A DNA stretch of 64,000 bases from Lophium mytilinum (lineage: Eukaryota; Ascomycota; Dothideomycetes; Mytilinidiales; Mytilinidiaceae): positions 310,001-374,000 of the forward strand of contig MU004181.1 of the NCBI GenBank assembly GCA_010093605.1, written 5' to 3'. Below, one piece after another: positions 43,744 through 55,060 of the stretch. Each line of letters opens with the position of its first letter. Position 1 is the stretch's first letter. The position numbers were made by a program, and so were the translations under genes. Below the pieces are notes generated by a model. It saw only the letters and a program-made list of their open reading frames with translations. It searched no databases and was not told the origin of the DNA.

Positions 43744-43971
43744 GCAGATCTTTTTCTCCGGGGCCCGAGCCCAGCAATGTCCAATGTCCGCTGTTGCCCG
43801 GACTACTTGGCATTTGTAAAGATTGACAAGCTAGCCAGCGAAGAAAGGTTGAGCTCCATGTTCCGGGAGAAGCAAGGTTGAGCTTCATGTTCCGTTGCGG
43901 TCGGGACTCCATGGCATGTCGACAAGCTATCGGCGAACGAAAGGATGGCCTGCGGTCGACTTGCCCACCCC

Positions 43972-43991
43972 ATCGACCATAGCACCTAGAT
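43972..43991 (+). repeat. Dispersed CCATAGCACCTAGAT motif, copy 4
   Basis: ATCGACCATAGCACCTAGAT, then a CTCGAG-TCTCGG-CTCGAG hairpin and AACGTCTGCTGTTGTCAGG. Confidence 0.6.
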
Positions 43992-44260
43992 ACAAATTCT
44001 CGAGTCTCGGCTCGAGTTAGAACGTCTGCTGTTGTCAGGACTACCTGGCATTTGTCAAGATTGATAAGCTACCCGGGGAACGCAAGGTTGAGCTTCAAGG
44101 TCCGCTGCGGTGTGGACTACCTGCATTTGTCAAGATTGATGAGCTGGCCGGCAAACGAAAGGTTGAATTGCAATCCAGTGTCGCTTCTGTCAAGACTACA
44201 CGGCATTTGTCAAGATGGATGCTCTATTCGGCGAACGAAAGGTCGAATTGCAATCCGCCA

Positions 44261-45344
44261 GCCCGCCCTCTAGCATCGACCCATCCGCTGAACCAACCTC
44301 TTCATGCAGTCACCAGAAGCTCCAATGCTTCCAGCTTCGAGTTCAATGCAGAACATGAACACTACCGCGAGATCGAATCCAATCGGGGCTTCGATCCCGG
44401 CTCCTCTGAAGCTTGAGCCTCGCAATCCGCATATGAACTACGATGCTTCAATTCCAGACCCTAGTGCATACTTCGACCAACGCCGCTGAAGAAGCACCCA
44501 CGATCCGCGATCGCCATTTCTGGCTCCTTTACAGCCTCGCGCCCCACGGCACTAGGCTGGCATCCCGGGAGTGTTTGCACCTCGAGATTGCCGTCGCGGA
44601 CAGTCACCCATCGTCTGGTATGTCAAACATGTGTTTTCGCTTGGTTCCGTTTACTGACGAATGTCATGCAGGGGTATCAATGAGGGCAGGCAGTGTGCAG
44701 GCGACGTGGACTTTTTCCTTAGCGGAGTAGGCAGCATGCTTCCGGTTACTGGAGGCATCGTGAAGAGTGCTCCTTATGTTGCTTTTTCTGGCGAGAATTA
44801 GGTAGTTACTCATGGTGGAAATGGTGACGGTAGTACCGGAGAGCGCGGTTTTTAATGGTGGTTTTCAATGGCGGTTTTCCGAACAACCAGTATTTAGTTC
44901 AGCATAAGTAACTGCAGAGCGTGATATTCAGGCAGGTCTGGTGGCGCCAGGCGTCGGAGGGCTTTGGATCGCGTGCAGAAGTTTCGTAGATATGAACAAA
45001 ACCCAGTCTCACCAGGCGCTCACCGTGAGCAAGGCCAATCGCATGCGGAGGTGCTGAAAATTGATGGATGTTGGCCGCAAACGCAACCCTCCTCGGCCGA
45101 CTCTCCCCCGCCGACTCTCCCCCAAACAACAACCCTCCGCAACAGGTACTACTGCAAACAACTCTAGATCCGCTAGCAGTCTAGCTAACCGTGCGCGCGC
45201 TTTAGACAAACCGTAACCCAGCGTCAAGCAGCTCGCGCACCATCACTCCTCAAAGCACCCGTTGCCGCAACCGCCTCCCGCCGCCGCAACCGCCTCCCGC
45301 CTCCCGCCTCTCGCCTCCCACGCACCCAACACCCACCTCCTGCA
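44261..45344. other. No confident gene (1.1 kb)
   Basis: A short plus-strand frame at 44304-44489 (MQSPEAPMLPASSS...) and another at 44443-44730 lack support. 45.25-45.34 kb is a C-rich CCGCCTCCCGCC-type leader just upstream of the small membrane-protein exon. Confidence 0.4.
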
Positions 45345-45480
45345 ATGGCCTCCGCCCGCGACACGATCTACGAGCTCCGCGACAAGGCCATCACCTTCGC
45401 CAGAGACCATCGCAAGTACATCCTCCTCAGCCTCGTCGTCGCCATCGGCCTCTCGTTCGTCATCGTGCTCGTCGTCTCTC
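45345..45480 (+). CDS. Small single-pass membrane protein, first exon
   Basis: ATG at 45345 encodes MASARDTIYELRDKAITFAR, DHRKY and then a long hydrophobic helix LLSLVVAIGLSFVIVLVVS. At 45481 a perfect GTAAGT donor interrupts the frame. Two acceptors downstream (after ATCAG at about 45550 or CTGCAG at about 45572) would each end the protein within about 10 codons, giving a product of 46-55 aa. A charged N-terminus followed by one transmembrane helix close to the C-terminus is the layout of a tail-anchored protein. Codon choice is C/G-ending as in expressed fungal genes. Function is unknown. Confidence 0.5.
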
Positions 45481-45800
45481 GTAAGTGCCACCCCGCGCCT
45501 TGAAACCGCGCGCAATCCTACATCATGAGTCTGGGCACACGGAATCAGCACTGCTTGGCTGGAGTCCTGCAGACTGAGCGCCGCTGTAAAGGGGAGCCTA
45601 GCTGCCGCGCAGCCGGTCGGTCAAGAGGGGGTCTGATCTTCGCTGCTTGGGCCTCGACATCGGCCGCGAATTCGAGGGACTCCAAGAAGTGGCGGACGAG
45701 TGTGCACAGACTATGAGCTGTCGTTATGATATCAGTGCTAACGACGCGCAGGCCGCTAGACCTCGCTGCGCTCCTTCGGCGTTGGACCTCTCCAAGCGAC

Positions 45801-46190
45801 GCACCCGCGCCAGGAGGACCTGTGCCAGTCTTCGCCGAACATGATGTTGGAGCTGCGCTCAGCGAGACGTCCCGCACCAGGAGAAACCTTCCTGGCATCA
45901 CCGAAGACGGTGTTGGATCTGCCCGGAGTGACACCGCGCATGACAGACGTTGATCCGGACGACCTTCCTTGGCGGGAGAAGAACGAATCGCCAACCTCGT
46001 GCCTGCAGAAGTCTATCGAAGTTCCCAGTGCATTTCTCGACCGTGAGGATCCTACGTACGCCAAAGCACGGCAAGACAATGGCGCACCCGCGTCAGAAGG
46101 ACCTGTGTCAGTCATTGCGAAAGACGCCGTTGGAGATGCGCTCAGCGACACGTCCGGCACCAGGACCAACGTCGGCACGGCCGGTCGAGG
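45801..46190 (+). repeat. 282 bp direct coding duplication
   Basis: GCACCCGCG begins related segments at 45801 and 46083. They encode DAPAPGGPVPVFAEHDVGAA-LSETSRTR and GAPASEGPVSVIAKDAVGDA-LSDTSGTR respectively. The frame is kept over each unit, but no gene enclosing both was found. Confidence 0.6.
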
Positions 46191-46222
46191 TGCATTCGTG
46201 TGAATTGTCGCGCGATCATCGG

Positions 46223-46456
46223 GAAGACAATAACATGCCATCTGTGAAGATGGTTGATATTGGCCGGAAAAGAGTGCGGGGAAAGTCGTGCTTAAGGGGA
46301 AGTGTTGTGCTGGGCTGCGCTCAGCGACATGTCCCGGGTCGAGCTGCTTTCGCCGGACAGACTAGGTGACTACGAGGAAGACAACAACATGCCATTCGTG
46401 AAAATGGTTGATGTTGGCCGGAAAGGAGGGCGGGGAAAGTCGTGCTTGAGGGGGAG
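46223..46456 (+). repeat. 154 bp direct repeat, two copies
   Basis: GAAGACAAYAACATGCCAT at 46223 and 46377 begins a unit that also shares ATGGTTGATRTTGGCCGGAAA and GCGGGGAAAGTCGTGCTT. The last block appears a third time at about 46469. Confidence 0.7.
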
Positions 46457-46499
46457 ATTCATGCTCATCGGGGAAAGTCGTGCTTAAGGGTACGATCCA

Positions 46500-47640
46500 C
46501 CAAAACCTTCGTCTTCGACTTTGCTAACGTACCATGCCTGCAGACTGGGTTTGTTCGGATGTGGAACATGGCGCAAGAGCTGCGGAGACTTTAGGATTCC
46601 CTTATTCGAAAAGCTTCCCTGTCGCTCACGTTTTGTGCGTGTTGATTTGTTTGCTTGACTTTGCTTGGTTGCTGTGCTTCATGATGTCTCCGTCTCGTTC
46701 TTTTCACATCTTCCTTGCTTACGACCATTGCCCGAAAAGCGTCTCTCCTTGGTACAGTACCGAGACGTAATTCTGGGCACCCGACATAGCACTCCGCCGG
46801 TTCCAATCTTGATCACGCGATGCCACCGTCATTAGTGGCCCGGCCAGCAAGTCGTCGGCAGGTCAAAGGGTTGCCTGTGCAACACTGCATCGAGCTTTAC
46901 GTCGTCTTCGGAGTTACATCGTCTTCGGAGAATCAAAAGCCATAAGCGTACCTGAAGCGGCCCCAGAAACTAAAACCCCCCATGACAACCAAGGTCGCGG
47001 AGCACAACGACAAGAAGGGTATGAAGAATGCCGAGAGGTAAGCGTCTCCCCACAGGAAGAGCAATGTAAGACGAGGAGATGCTGATACCAAAATACTCCA
47101 CCGGGGCCAGGAACGATCGCCCTCGAGAACCTACCACCTCCGTTACCAACCTCCCACCTTGCAACCTGACCGAGCCCCATCCTCATCCCCACAAGGCCAT
47201 GCCTCTGCCTGCCCAGCCGCGACACATCTAACCACCCCGCATCATACCCGCGAAGAAAGCGCGAAATCGGTGTACTTCGAATGCGAGATGGAGAATAACC
47301 ATGTGGAAGATTAGCGACGAGAGAACAACGGGCAACCTACATGCGAGAGTGGGGCCCATTCAAAGAGTGAGCAGAGTCATCGAGGCGGGGACGGAGACGT
47401 GGTTGGACAAATGGATTGCGAACATGAAGGATATACATACCTTGGTAACCTCTCCCCTCCTGGTACAGACTTCGACAAAAGCCGATAGTTAACAGATTGC
47501 AGGTGGATATGAAAAAAGGACTTGAGCGTTGAAAGCAGAGCGACGCAAAAATACCTGCTGCAAAAGAAAGGCGAAGTTCGGATAAAACCAAGTTGGAACG
47601 CTCAGATTGCACGAAATGACTTGACAGCTTGACGTAGTTG
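46500..47640. other. No confident gene (1.1 kb)
   Basis: Small frames only. The sequence grades into the purine-rich repeat field at about 47.6 kb. Confidence 0.4.
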
Positions 47641-47803
47641 ATCATCTGTGAGTATGACTGGGAGACAAGGAGACGCGCAGAAGGACTGACTGGTGGAAGG
47701 AATATGACGATACGAAAGCTGAGTGGAAATCATGGTTACCTATACGGCTGAACAAAGTACTGATTGAGTTTGCAGGAGCTCGCATGAAAGAGGGCCTCAA
47801 CAG

Positions 47804-48071
47804 CAGGTATTCGAAGAACGAGACTAGGATGAAGCCAATGAGGAGATCAGTACGAGACACCTACCTTGACAAGATGAAGCGAGGTCGAGCCGGGGATGAA
47901 ACCCATGAGATGATCAGTAAAAGATGCCTACATTCACAAGATGAGACGAGAACGAGACTGGGATGAACCCGATGAGAAGATCATTACGAGACACCCACCT
48001 TTACAAGATGAAGCGAGATCGAGGCTGGGATAACCCCGATGAGGAGTTGAGTCCGACAGTTGAGTAAGGGA
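47804..48071. repeat. 67 bp tandem repeat
   Basis: AAGATGARRCGAG at 47871, 47938 and 48005 marks 67 bp units, with an earlier related unit from about 47804. Each holds CGAGACACCYACCTT-type sequence (donor-like on the minus strand) and GGGATGAACCCGATGAG-type sequence. Confidence 0.75.
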
Positions 48072-48699
48072 CACCCACCTTTCTCAGATCAGAATGGTAT
48101 GCGACAGGCTGACCCCCAAGCAGAAGTTTTTACCTCAAGCATCGCAGCGTTGACACATGGACTGACGTGCAATTCCAAAAGATCATGAGAGGCGCGAAAC
48201 CAGACGAAGAAACGACCTACTAGTACGCATCCCACCCATCAGCCAGAGGCGAGAAAAGAACGCGATCAAACGAAACATCGCCAGAGGATTGGATACTCAT
48301 TGAGCCAGAATGAAGCTGATAGAAACCTACGATCGGGAGAAATGCGACGACCTGAAAGATAAGTAAGACCGGAGAAAGGTACCTGTACATGAGCTGTTAT
48401 GCTTTGCAGATCCAAAGCGGCGCCGCTAGCATCGTAGAAAAGGTTTCCGCGCATCAAACCTATCCATTCCCACCTGTAGATCAAGAGAGCCATTGACGAC
48501 CACGCCAGAGTTTCGTGAATGACGAGAACGAAAGTTGAGCAAGGACGGAGAGACCTACATTCATACTTGCTGACCTGGCTTGCAGGCCAAACCATCGCCA
48601 ACAAAGTCGCGGAACGAGGGCCTTCGAGCATCAAACTGCTCATTTCCGGAACCCCACTCACCCACTCACCCACTATCGAGGTAGTGGACACATAGACGA

Positions 48700-48870
48700 T
48701 GACGCAAGAGGATCGAGAGCGACGAAAACGACGAGAACGAGGAGGACGGTGAGGACGAAGAAGAAGACGAAAATAACGAAGAGAACGAAAACGACGAAGA
48801 GGACTAAAATGACGAGAACGACGAGGGTGACGAGAACGACGAGGGTGACGAGAACGACGAAAAAGAAAGC
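48700..48870 (+). other. Polypurine tract of GACGA/GAACGA type
   Basis: About 170 bp in which almost all residues are G, A or the C of GAC. One plus frame would encode Asp/Glu/Asn almost exclusively (DENDENEEDGEDEEED) with one stop. Such tracts can form triplex or R-loop structures; here it is the extreme of the strand asymmetry of the whole field. Confidence 0.6.
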
Positions 48871-49506
48871 TGAGTAAAAGCAGAGAGACCTCCATGGGTA
48901 TTTACTGATAAGGCTTGCAGGCCCAAAGAAAAAAGGACAAAGACAATGCGAGAGGAAAGAAAATCTAGACCCTGGCCTTCTCACCTTCTTCGGGCCCAAG
49001 GATGAAAAGAAAGACGCTGAGCTCACAAGAGTATCGCAAAAGGAAATTCGAAAGCTGAGTGAGAAGTGCAGGCATTTACCGGATCCATCCACTGACTGAG
49101 ATTTCAGATTCATGAGAACATCGCAGACCGAAGAACACGAGCAGAGATCACTAGCGACTTACATGCGCGACTTGCCTACCGATCGATCGTAGACGGAAAG
49201 CATCACGCGAAAGGAGGTTTCGGATTTGAAGATTGAAAGCTGAGTGGGAAGCTCGAAATCTTACCGAGATCCATCGCTGACTTCACAGTGTAGACTGATG
49301 TGGGAGCTGCTTTAATTTGATTTGAAAGAGCTTATGAGATTGAAGCGGAATTGGATATGGGAACACCTACATTGAGGTAAACTCAAATTGCCAGAAGCTG
49401 AAAAAGAAACGATGATGCTTGGATTTTGCCAAAATCATGCTGATGTCTTCGAAGTACGTTGAGCAGCAAAGACCTACCGCCGTGAGAAAAAATGGGCTGA
49501 CTGAAA

Positions 49507-49740
49507 GCAGGACGCAAAGAGCAGGACCCCTATCGGATACCTTGGTAGCGACGAAGAAAGCAACTGCCGCATGGAATTGACAAGTTGAGAGCAGGACGCA
49601 AAGAGCAGGACCCATACCAGATATCTCGAAAGCGACGTGGAAAGCGACTGCAAGCTGAAACCGACTGATTGGGAGCAGGACGTAAAGAGCAGCACACCTA
49701 CGGGATATCTTGAAATCGACGAAGAAAGCGACTGAAAGTT
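49507..49740. repeat. 84 bp tandem repeat, three copies
   Basis: GCAGGACGYAAAGAGCAG at 49507, 49591 and 49675, exactly 84 bp apart, followed by a TATCnnRATAYCTYG block and GCGACGAAGAAAGCGACTG. 84 bp is 28 codons. Confidence 0.8.
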
Positions 49741-50427
49741 TTGGAACCAAACGACAAAGAAGTCTTTGAGATGGTTTACCGTGAGCAAGAAATGGATATG
49801 GTAGAGACTAACTGGAAAGCAGAAGCGCCTACCTTGGGGAGCAGAAAGCAGATATCGAGAGGACTCGGAGATTCAAGAAGCAAGACACAGAAAGTGAGTG
49901 TAGAGTCGAGATCACCCACCTCCGAGGATCATGAAAAGGAAGCTGGTATATCCAACACAGAAGACCCACCGGGAGACACATAAGACCTACCTGAAGAAGG
50001 TAACGCGGGCCCTGAGTCAAAGGACGAGGGAAAGAAAGAGAGGGAAGTCGAACGATTTACGAATGAAGCTGAGTAGCACGAACCGCACTTACCGTTGCAA
50101 GGAAACTGACGAGCAAGAATGATGACAGCGACAGACCGCGAACTGATACGGAGATCAAATCTTCAGAGAAATATTAAGCAACCGCGGGCAAGGAATGAAA
50201 GGATGGCACTTACCGCACTCACCATTGCAACGATATCGACGAGAAGAGACGACGTTGAAGAAAGACTGCGAGCTGAGTACGGAAATCAAGCCTTTCAAAG
50301 AGGAAAAAGCCACCTCGGGTAAAGATCTGAAGGGAACTTGTACCAAAGCTTGACAAGAAAATGAAGCAAAGACGACTGACGCTGGCATAGCCCTGCACAT
50401 AGGAACTTCGCGCCGATCATCCAAATT

Positions 50428-51520
50428 CACCTACCTTCGAAGAAATCTGATGAGACGACGACGCATAAAACGAGACTTCGAACGGGATGAGAGTTCTGGA
50501 AGGGTTCAAGAACCTGAAAGCGAGAGAAATGGGTTGCTGACCCTGGGAAACATGAGAGCTGACTCGACATTGCTAGGGACGTAAGAAATCCGCGAAAACT
50601 ACTCACATTTACCTACCTCTCAAGCGGAGTGGTACGAGGTGACGACCTGCAGAAAAAGCCTTTGAACGGGAACAGAGTTTTGGAAGGAATCAGAAAGTTG
50701 ACAGAGAGGGACAAGGTAGGTTGAACCCAAGAGACATATATGAAAGCTGACTTGGCATTGCTATGAACATAGGAAATCACTGCGACTAACTGCCTCTCAC
50801 GGGGATTCGGACGAAACGATGACGCAAAGAACAAGATTTCGAACAAGGCGAAAAGGGTTCATGGACCTGACAGCAAGCGATAAGATGGGTTGAACCCAAG
50901 AGACATATGAGAGCTGACTCGGCATTGCCCAGGACATGGAAAATTCGCGCCGATCACTCAGAATCACCTACCTCTTACGAGAATCCGGACGAGACGATGA
51001 CGCGTGGAACGAAGCTTCGAGCGAGATGAGAGATCTGGAAGGGTGCATGAGCCTGAAAGCGAGAGATGAGTTCCGCCAAACCTGAGCAAATGATGAGGGC
51101 TGATCCGGCACTGTCATGGACATAAGAAAGTCACGCCAACGACCTAGATTCACCTACCTATCAACGATTCAGACGAGAAGATGACGCGTAGAACAGAACT
51201 TCGAAAGACATGGAGAGGCTCGGAGGGTTAATGAACCTGGAAGCGAGAGATGAGTGCCGCCAAACCTGTATAAATGATCAGAGCTCACCCGGCATAGCCA
51301 TGGACGTAGAAAATTCGCACCGACCACCTAGATTCACCTACCTATCAGAAATTTCGGATGAGAAGATGACGGTTTGGAGGAGACTCGGACAGGAGGGATC
51401 TGAAAGGGTTTACAAACCTGGAAGCAAGAGGAAAGCAAGGTTCGCTGAACCTGGGAAGCATATGAGAGCTGACTTGGCATCGCCGTAAGCATAGGAGATT
51501 CGAGGCTGGACCACTTACTG
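50428..51520. repeat. About 180 bp tandem repeat, six copies
   Basis: The donor-like block CACCTACCT (minus strand AGGTAGGTG) recurs at 50428, 50610, 50788 (diverged), 50965, 51151 and 51336; spacings are 182, 178, 177, 186 and 185 bp. Each unit also has GACGAGAAGATGACGCG, GGAAGGGTTCATGAACCTG, GCGAGAGATGAG and RGAGCTGACTCGGCATTGC blocks in the same order. Confidence 0.8.
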
Positions 51521-54500
51521 TCGCGAGAAACCCGAGGATCGGCGAAGACTTCCAAGATTTGAAAGTTGTATCGAGAACACTTACCTAGGAGCAAAATCGA
51601 GGAGCAGAAAGTAGATGAGCACCAAGCTTGGCTAGATATGAGGAAAGCTGGCTTACCAAAGATAGGATGGGACCTGGCCGGCCGGAGGAGATGAAAGCTG
51701 ACTCGGCATGGCCGCAGACAAAGGAGATCGAAACTTGCTCCGCCTACCTTACGGCGGAGATGCGGGAGCTGAAGAGAGATTGAGAGGTCGGTGGATTTCC
51801 AACTGGTTGCGGAGCAAGACTGCGAGTTGAAAAAGAGAGTGAGCATGCCCGCGTGAGGGTCAGAGATCAAACCGTAAGAGAGAAAAAGAAACTGCTGATA
51901 TGGCATCGCCGGACATAGTGATTGTAGGAACCCGCGAACAGAAACCTACCTTCACCTGAGGAATGGATAAACGACGCAGTGAGATCAAACCTTGGTGAAA
52001 GAAATGGCCTCCGACGCGGCATTGCTGGACACAGGAAACACGAAACGTACTGTTAGTCAATGATATTTGGAGGACACGAGCAGAAGTGGAAAGCACAGAC
52101 GAGAGCCTACCGTTATCGAGAGAAGCATGGGTGGGAAATAAGGAGCATGAATCACAGAGATGAGTGAAATGAGATTCGCCGGGCAACCTGGCCACCGCTG
52201 ACTTGATAGGCATTGCCTTGGATAAAGTGAACCACCCACCTTTGACGGAAGACTAACGAAAGGGCGGTGCCCACGAGACGAAGGGAATCGCAGAGATGAG
52301 TGGAAAGAGATTCGCCGAGTAACATGAAGATCGCTGACTTGATATGTATCGCATCGGACATGGGAGATTCCCTACCTTTCATCGGACATCGACGAAGGAA
52401 CGAGATACTGAAGGGGCTGTGCCCATGAGAAGGAAGAAATCACCCACCGCATTCCAAGAAGCGAGCTGACGTAGACGCAAGCAAGACGAGAACGAGAAGC
52501 ACCACAAGGAGTCCTCACCTTTGTTGAGAAGCTGAATATAGAAGAAGAAAAGAAAACAGAAGATGGAAGTGCTGAGGCTAACGGGATAAGAGAATACTCA
52601 CCGAATGCGACCAGGCCGCACGAACTCGATCCCGATAAAAAGGCGATAAACGATTGCCGTGGACATACGGAATGACTTACCGTCTAGGAAAATCGACGGA
52701 GAAGCGCATGAAGATGTGAAGGAAGCGCTGACGGAGGTGTGCGGACAAGAACGAAAAATGGAAGCAGCGCAGATATGCAAGGGCGAAGCCCAACGAGCAA
52801 GCGAGAACACTCACCGGCTATGAGAAATTGGAGTGACGGTGAAATGGTTGTCAAGGATGGATATCCAACGAGGAATGCCTACCTGCGGGTGGTGTAATGA
52901 GTCGATGCCGAGACGATCGCCTCGATGGAAAAGATAAGACACAGAACTCATACCTGCAGAACGATGAGCTGACTCAATAGGGACGAAAGAAATCGAAGAG
53001 GCAACCGAGACAAACGAGATTGCCTACCAGGTGCGCGTAACATGAGAGATGAGGCTTCGCTGACTGCACGGAACGCATAGATCGCTCACCAACTTCAAAC
53101 TCCTACCTGCTGAGCCGGAAATCAATTGATCAGCGATGACAGTAGCGACAAAGAGAAAAGATGCGAAGGAGATCCCCTACCAGGTGTTCGAAATGGACTG
53201 ATGCGGAGAAGGAAATCCGAGAAACGAGCCTAGATTCCAAGACCTCACCTACTCTTGGAAGAGACTGAGCGACGCCGACGGCAATAACGAAGGCCAAGGA
53301 ATGAGAAAGCTCACCCACCAGGTATGCAGAGATTAAGAAGACGAAGCTTGAGGGAGTGCTCAAATACAGACGTAGAGATTGCACTTGGACTTGGAGAACC
53401 TACCTTTCGACTAATGGGGAGCGACTGAAAAACGACGATGGCAAATGCTAGTGAGTCAAAGGAGACGCCTTACCTGGACATTCGAGATGACTGACTGGGA
53501 AATGAAGGTATCCAACTAACGTGGGGAAAGGACTTCAAACCAAAGATCGATCCTAACTTGGGAGCAAGCACGTGACTTGAGGAATGTGGACTGACAAAGA
53601 CAAGGAAGTAGGAGCGGAGCAAGGGGAGCTTACTGGTGAGGGCTGTCAGACGAGCAGAAAAGGAAGGGAAGTCCAACCCAGATCAAAGACTGCGATCACG
53701 AGATTGACACGTGACATAGTCCAATGCCCAGAAGACCGAGAAATTAGGAGATTCTCACCGTTTCAATAGGGAAGAAGACGCTAAGAACTCGACCGCAATG
53801 ACAAGACAGGGAGGCCTTGCGAGGGCCGACTCAGGAGGACGATAAAGCGCCTACCTTTCCACGCTGAGAAAAATGATAGTAGAACCAACTTGTGTGACCA
53901 CGACGAAGGGGATCATACCTGATTTTGGACGTCTGGAATTGAAGGCAAGCACACGAACGCAATGACAGAGAAGCCGAAAGCGTTGACATTTCCAATGGCT
54001 TGGTGCCAGAGAGACAGACATGACGATTACCTTGCTTAGGAAAGATGCGACGTTCGCGGGACAAATGAGATTCTTACCTTTTTTCCAGAACGATGCGACG
54101 GTGGTATGAGATGAACGAAGCATGGCGCTTATCAGAAAGATCTAGGAAAAGGTCACCTCGTTCGAGACACCTGCGACTGTGGACAGGCGACTCGGGCAAC
54201 ACTCTGCAGACAAAGGAGACACTTGCCGTGTGGAAGAAAAGACTGACTGCAAGAATGATGCGACGACGGTACGAGAAGGACACTAGTGAAGGAAGCCCAT
54301 GATACATGTCAGATGCTTACCATGACCAGGGAAAATGCGAGGGTGATGCATTCGTCTCGAATTAACGACATGAGCCGACGGCAGAGAAAGATGTTAGACG
54401 CCTACCGTGCTGACGAAAAGATGCCGCACTGATGAACACAACGATGGAGGACGATGTCAAGTAGACGTAGGAGATACCCACCGTGGTCAAAAAGGATGTG

Positions 54501-55060
54501 AGTAGTTTGGGAGAGACCATGGGTCAACCCGCATGAGACAAAAGAGACACTTACAGTACCAATTGGCACGGATGAAGAGAGCGACAAGGGACAATGCCCA
54601 GAACACTGATGAGAGACGCTCACCGTTCCGGAAGTATGCAACGTCAAGGACACTGAAGGACGAAGAAAGCTTGGCGGATGCTAGGAGAGAGACTCAGAAG
54701 AAACGGTCACCTGGACTGAATACAGGAAGGGTTACGACGGCAACACAGATGACGGAAGAGACCTATCGTTTCTCGGGAGCACGACGACGAAAAGACTTGA
54801 GGAGACGACTTTTTGCAAAGGAAGACACGATTTGAGAAAATGAGAGCGGAGCGAAGTCAAATGACTCAAGAAATCTGACTAGAGTGGGAGCATACTCGAC
54901 CGAGAAGCAGGCATAAACGAAGGAGTTCGAGAATCGAAAAGACAGGAGGTACTTGACCCAGAAGACGTGATGAAAGAATATCCAACTGATACATACATTG
55001 CTTACCTGAAAGACGAGAGACAAACCACGAGAACGTACCGATGGTGGAGACAACATGAAG

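Larger units (their letters stand above)
43640..44260 (+). repeat. Amplified coding repeat (DYLAFVKIDKL)
   Basis: Six copies of a unit encoding [DH]YLAFVKIDKLxGE, followed in the better copies by RKVELQ, start near 43651, 43801, 43906, 44041, 44115 and 44196. Spacings are 150, 105, 135, 75 and 81 bp, all multiples of three, yet stops and frame changes occur between units. A CCQ or CCP precedes several. The CCATAGCRCCTAGAT motif sits in two of the long spacers. Confidence 0.65.
47640..55060 (-). repeat. Intron-like modular repeat field
   Basis: About 7.4 kb with no long open frame, A/G-rich on the plus strand and T/C-rich on the minus strand. Read on the minus strand, donor-like motifs GTAGGTG, GTAAGC, GTGAGT and close variants recur more than 40 times by my count, every 60-190 bp. 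They are followed 45-70 nt later by pyrimidine-rich tracts ending in TCAG. Examples: a 55 nt unit GTAGGT...CATCAG at 53252-53198, then a 17 nt exon-like piece (53197-53181), then GTAGGG...CTCAG at 53180-53110. The field contains several local tandem families (67, 84 and about 180 bp, listed separately), and each carries the same donor-like motif once per unit. It may be a non-coding satellite derived from an intron-rich gene, or a micro-exon transcript. I could not follow one open frame through it. Confidence 0.6.

Noticed and set aside
45243-45551. 102-codon acidic minus-strand frame
   Set aside because: Exact antisense of the membrane-protein exon at 45345, which has a better start, composition and donor site.
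51334-51906. 190-codon minus-strand frame within the repeat field
   Set aside because: Crosses several donor-like and acceptor-like motifs and repeat boundaries; composition is Ser/Leu/Phe-rich as expected of any T/C-rich strand.
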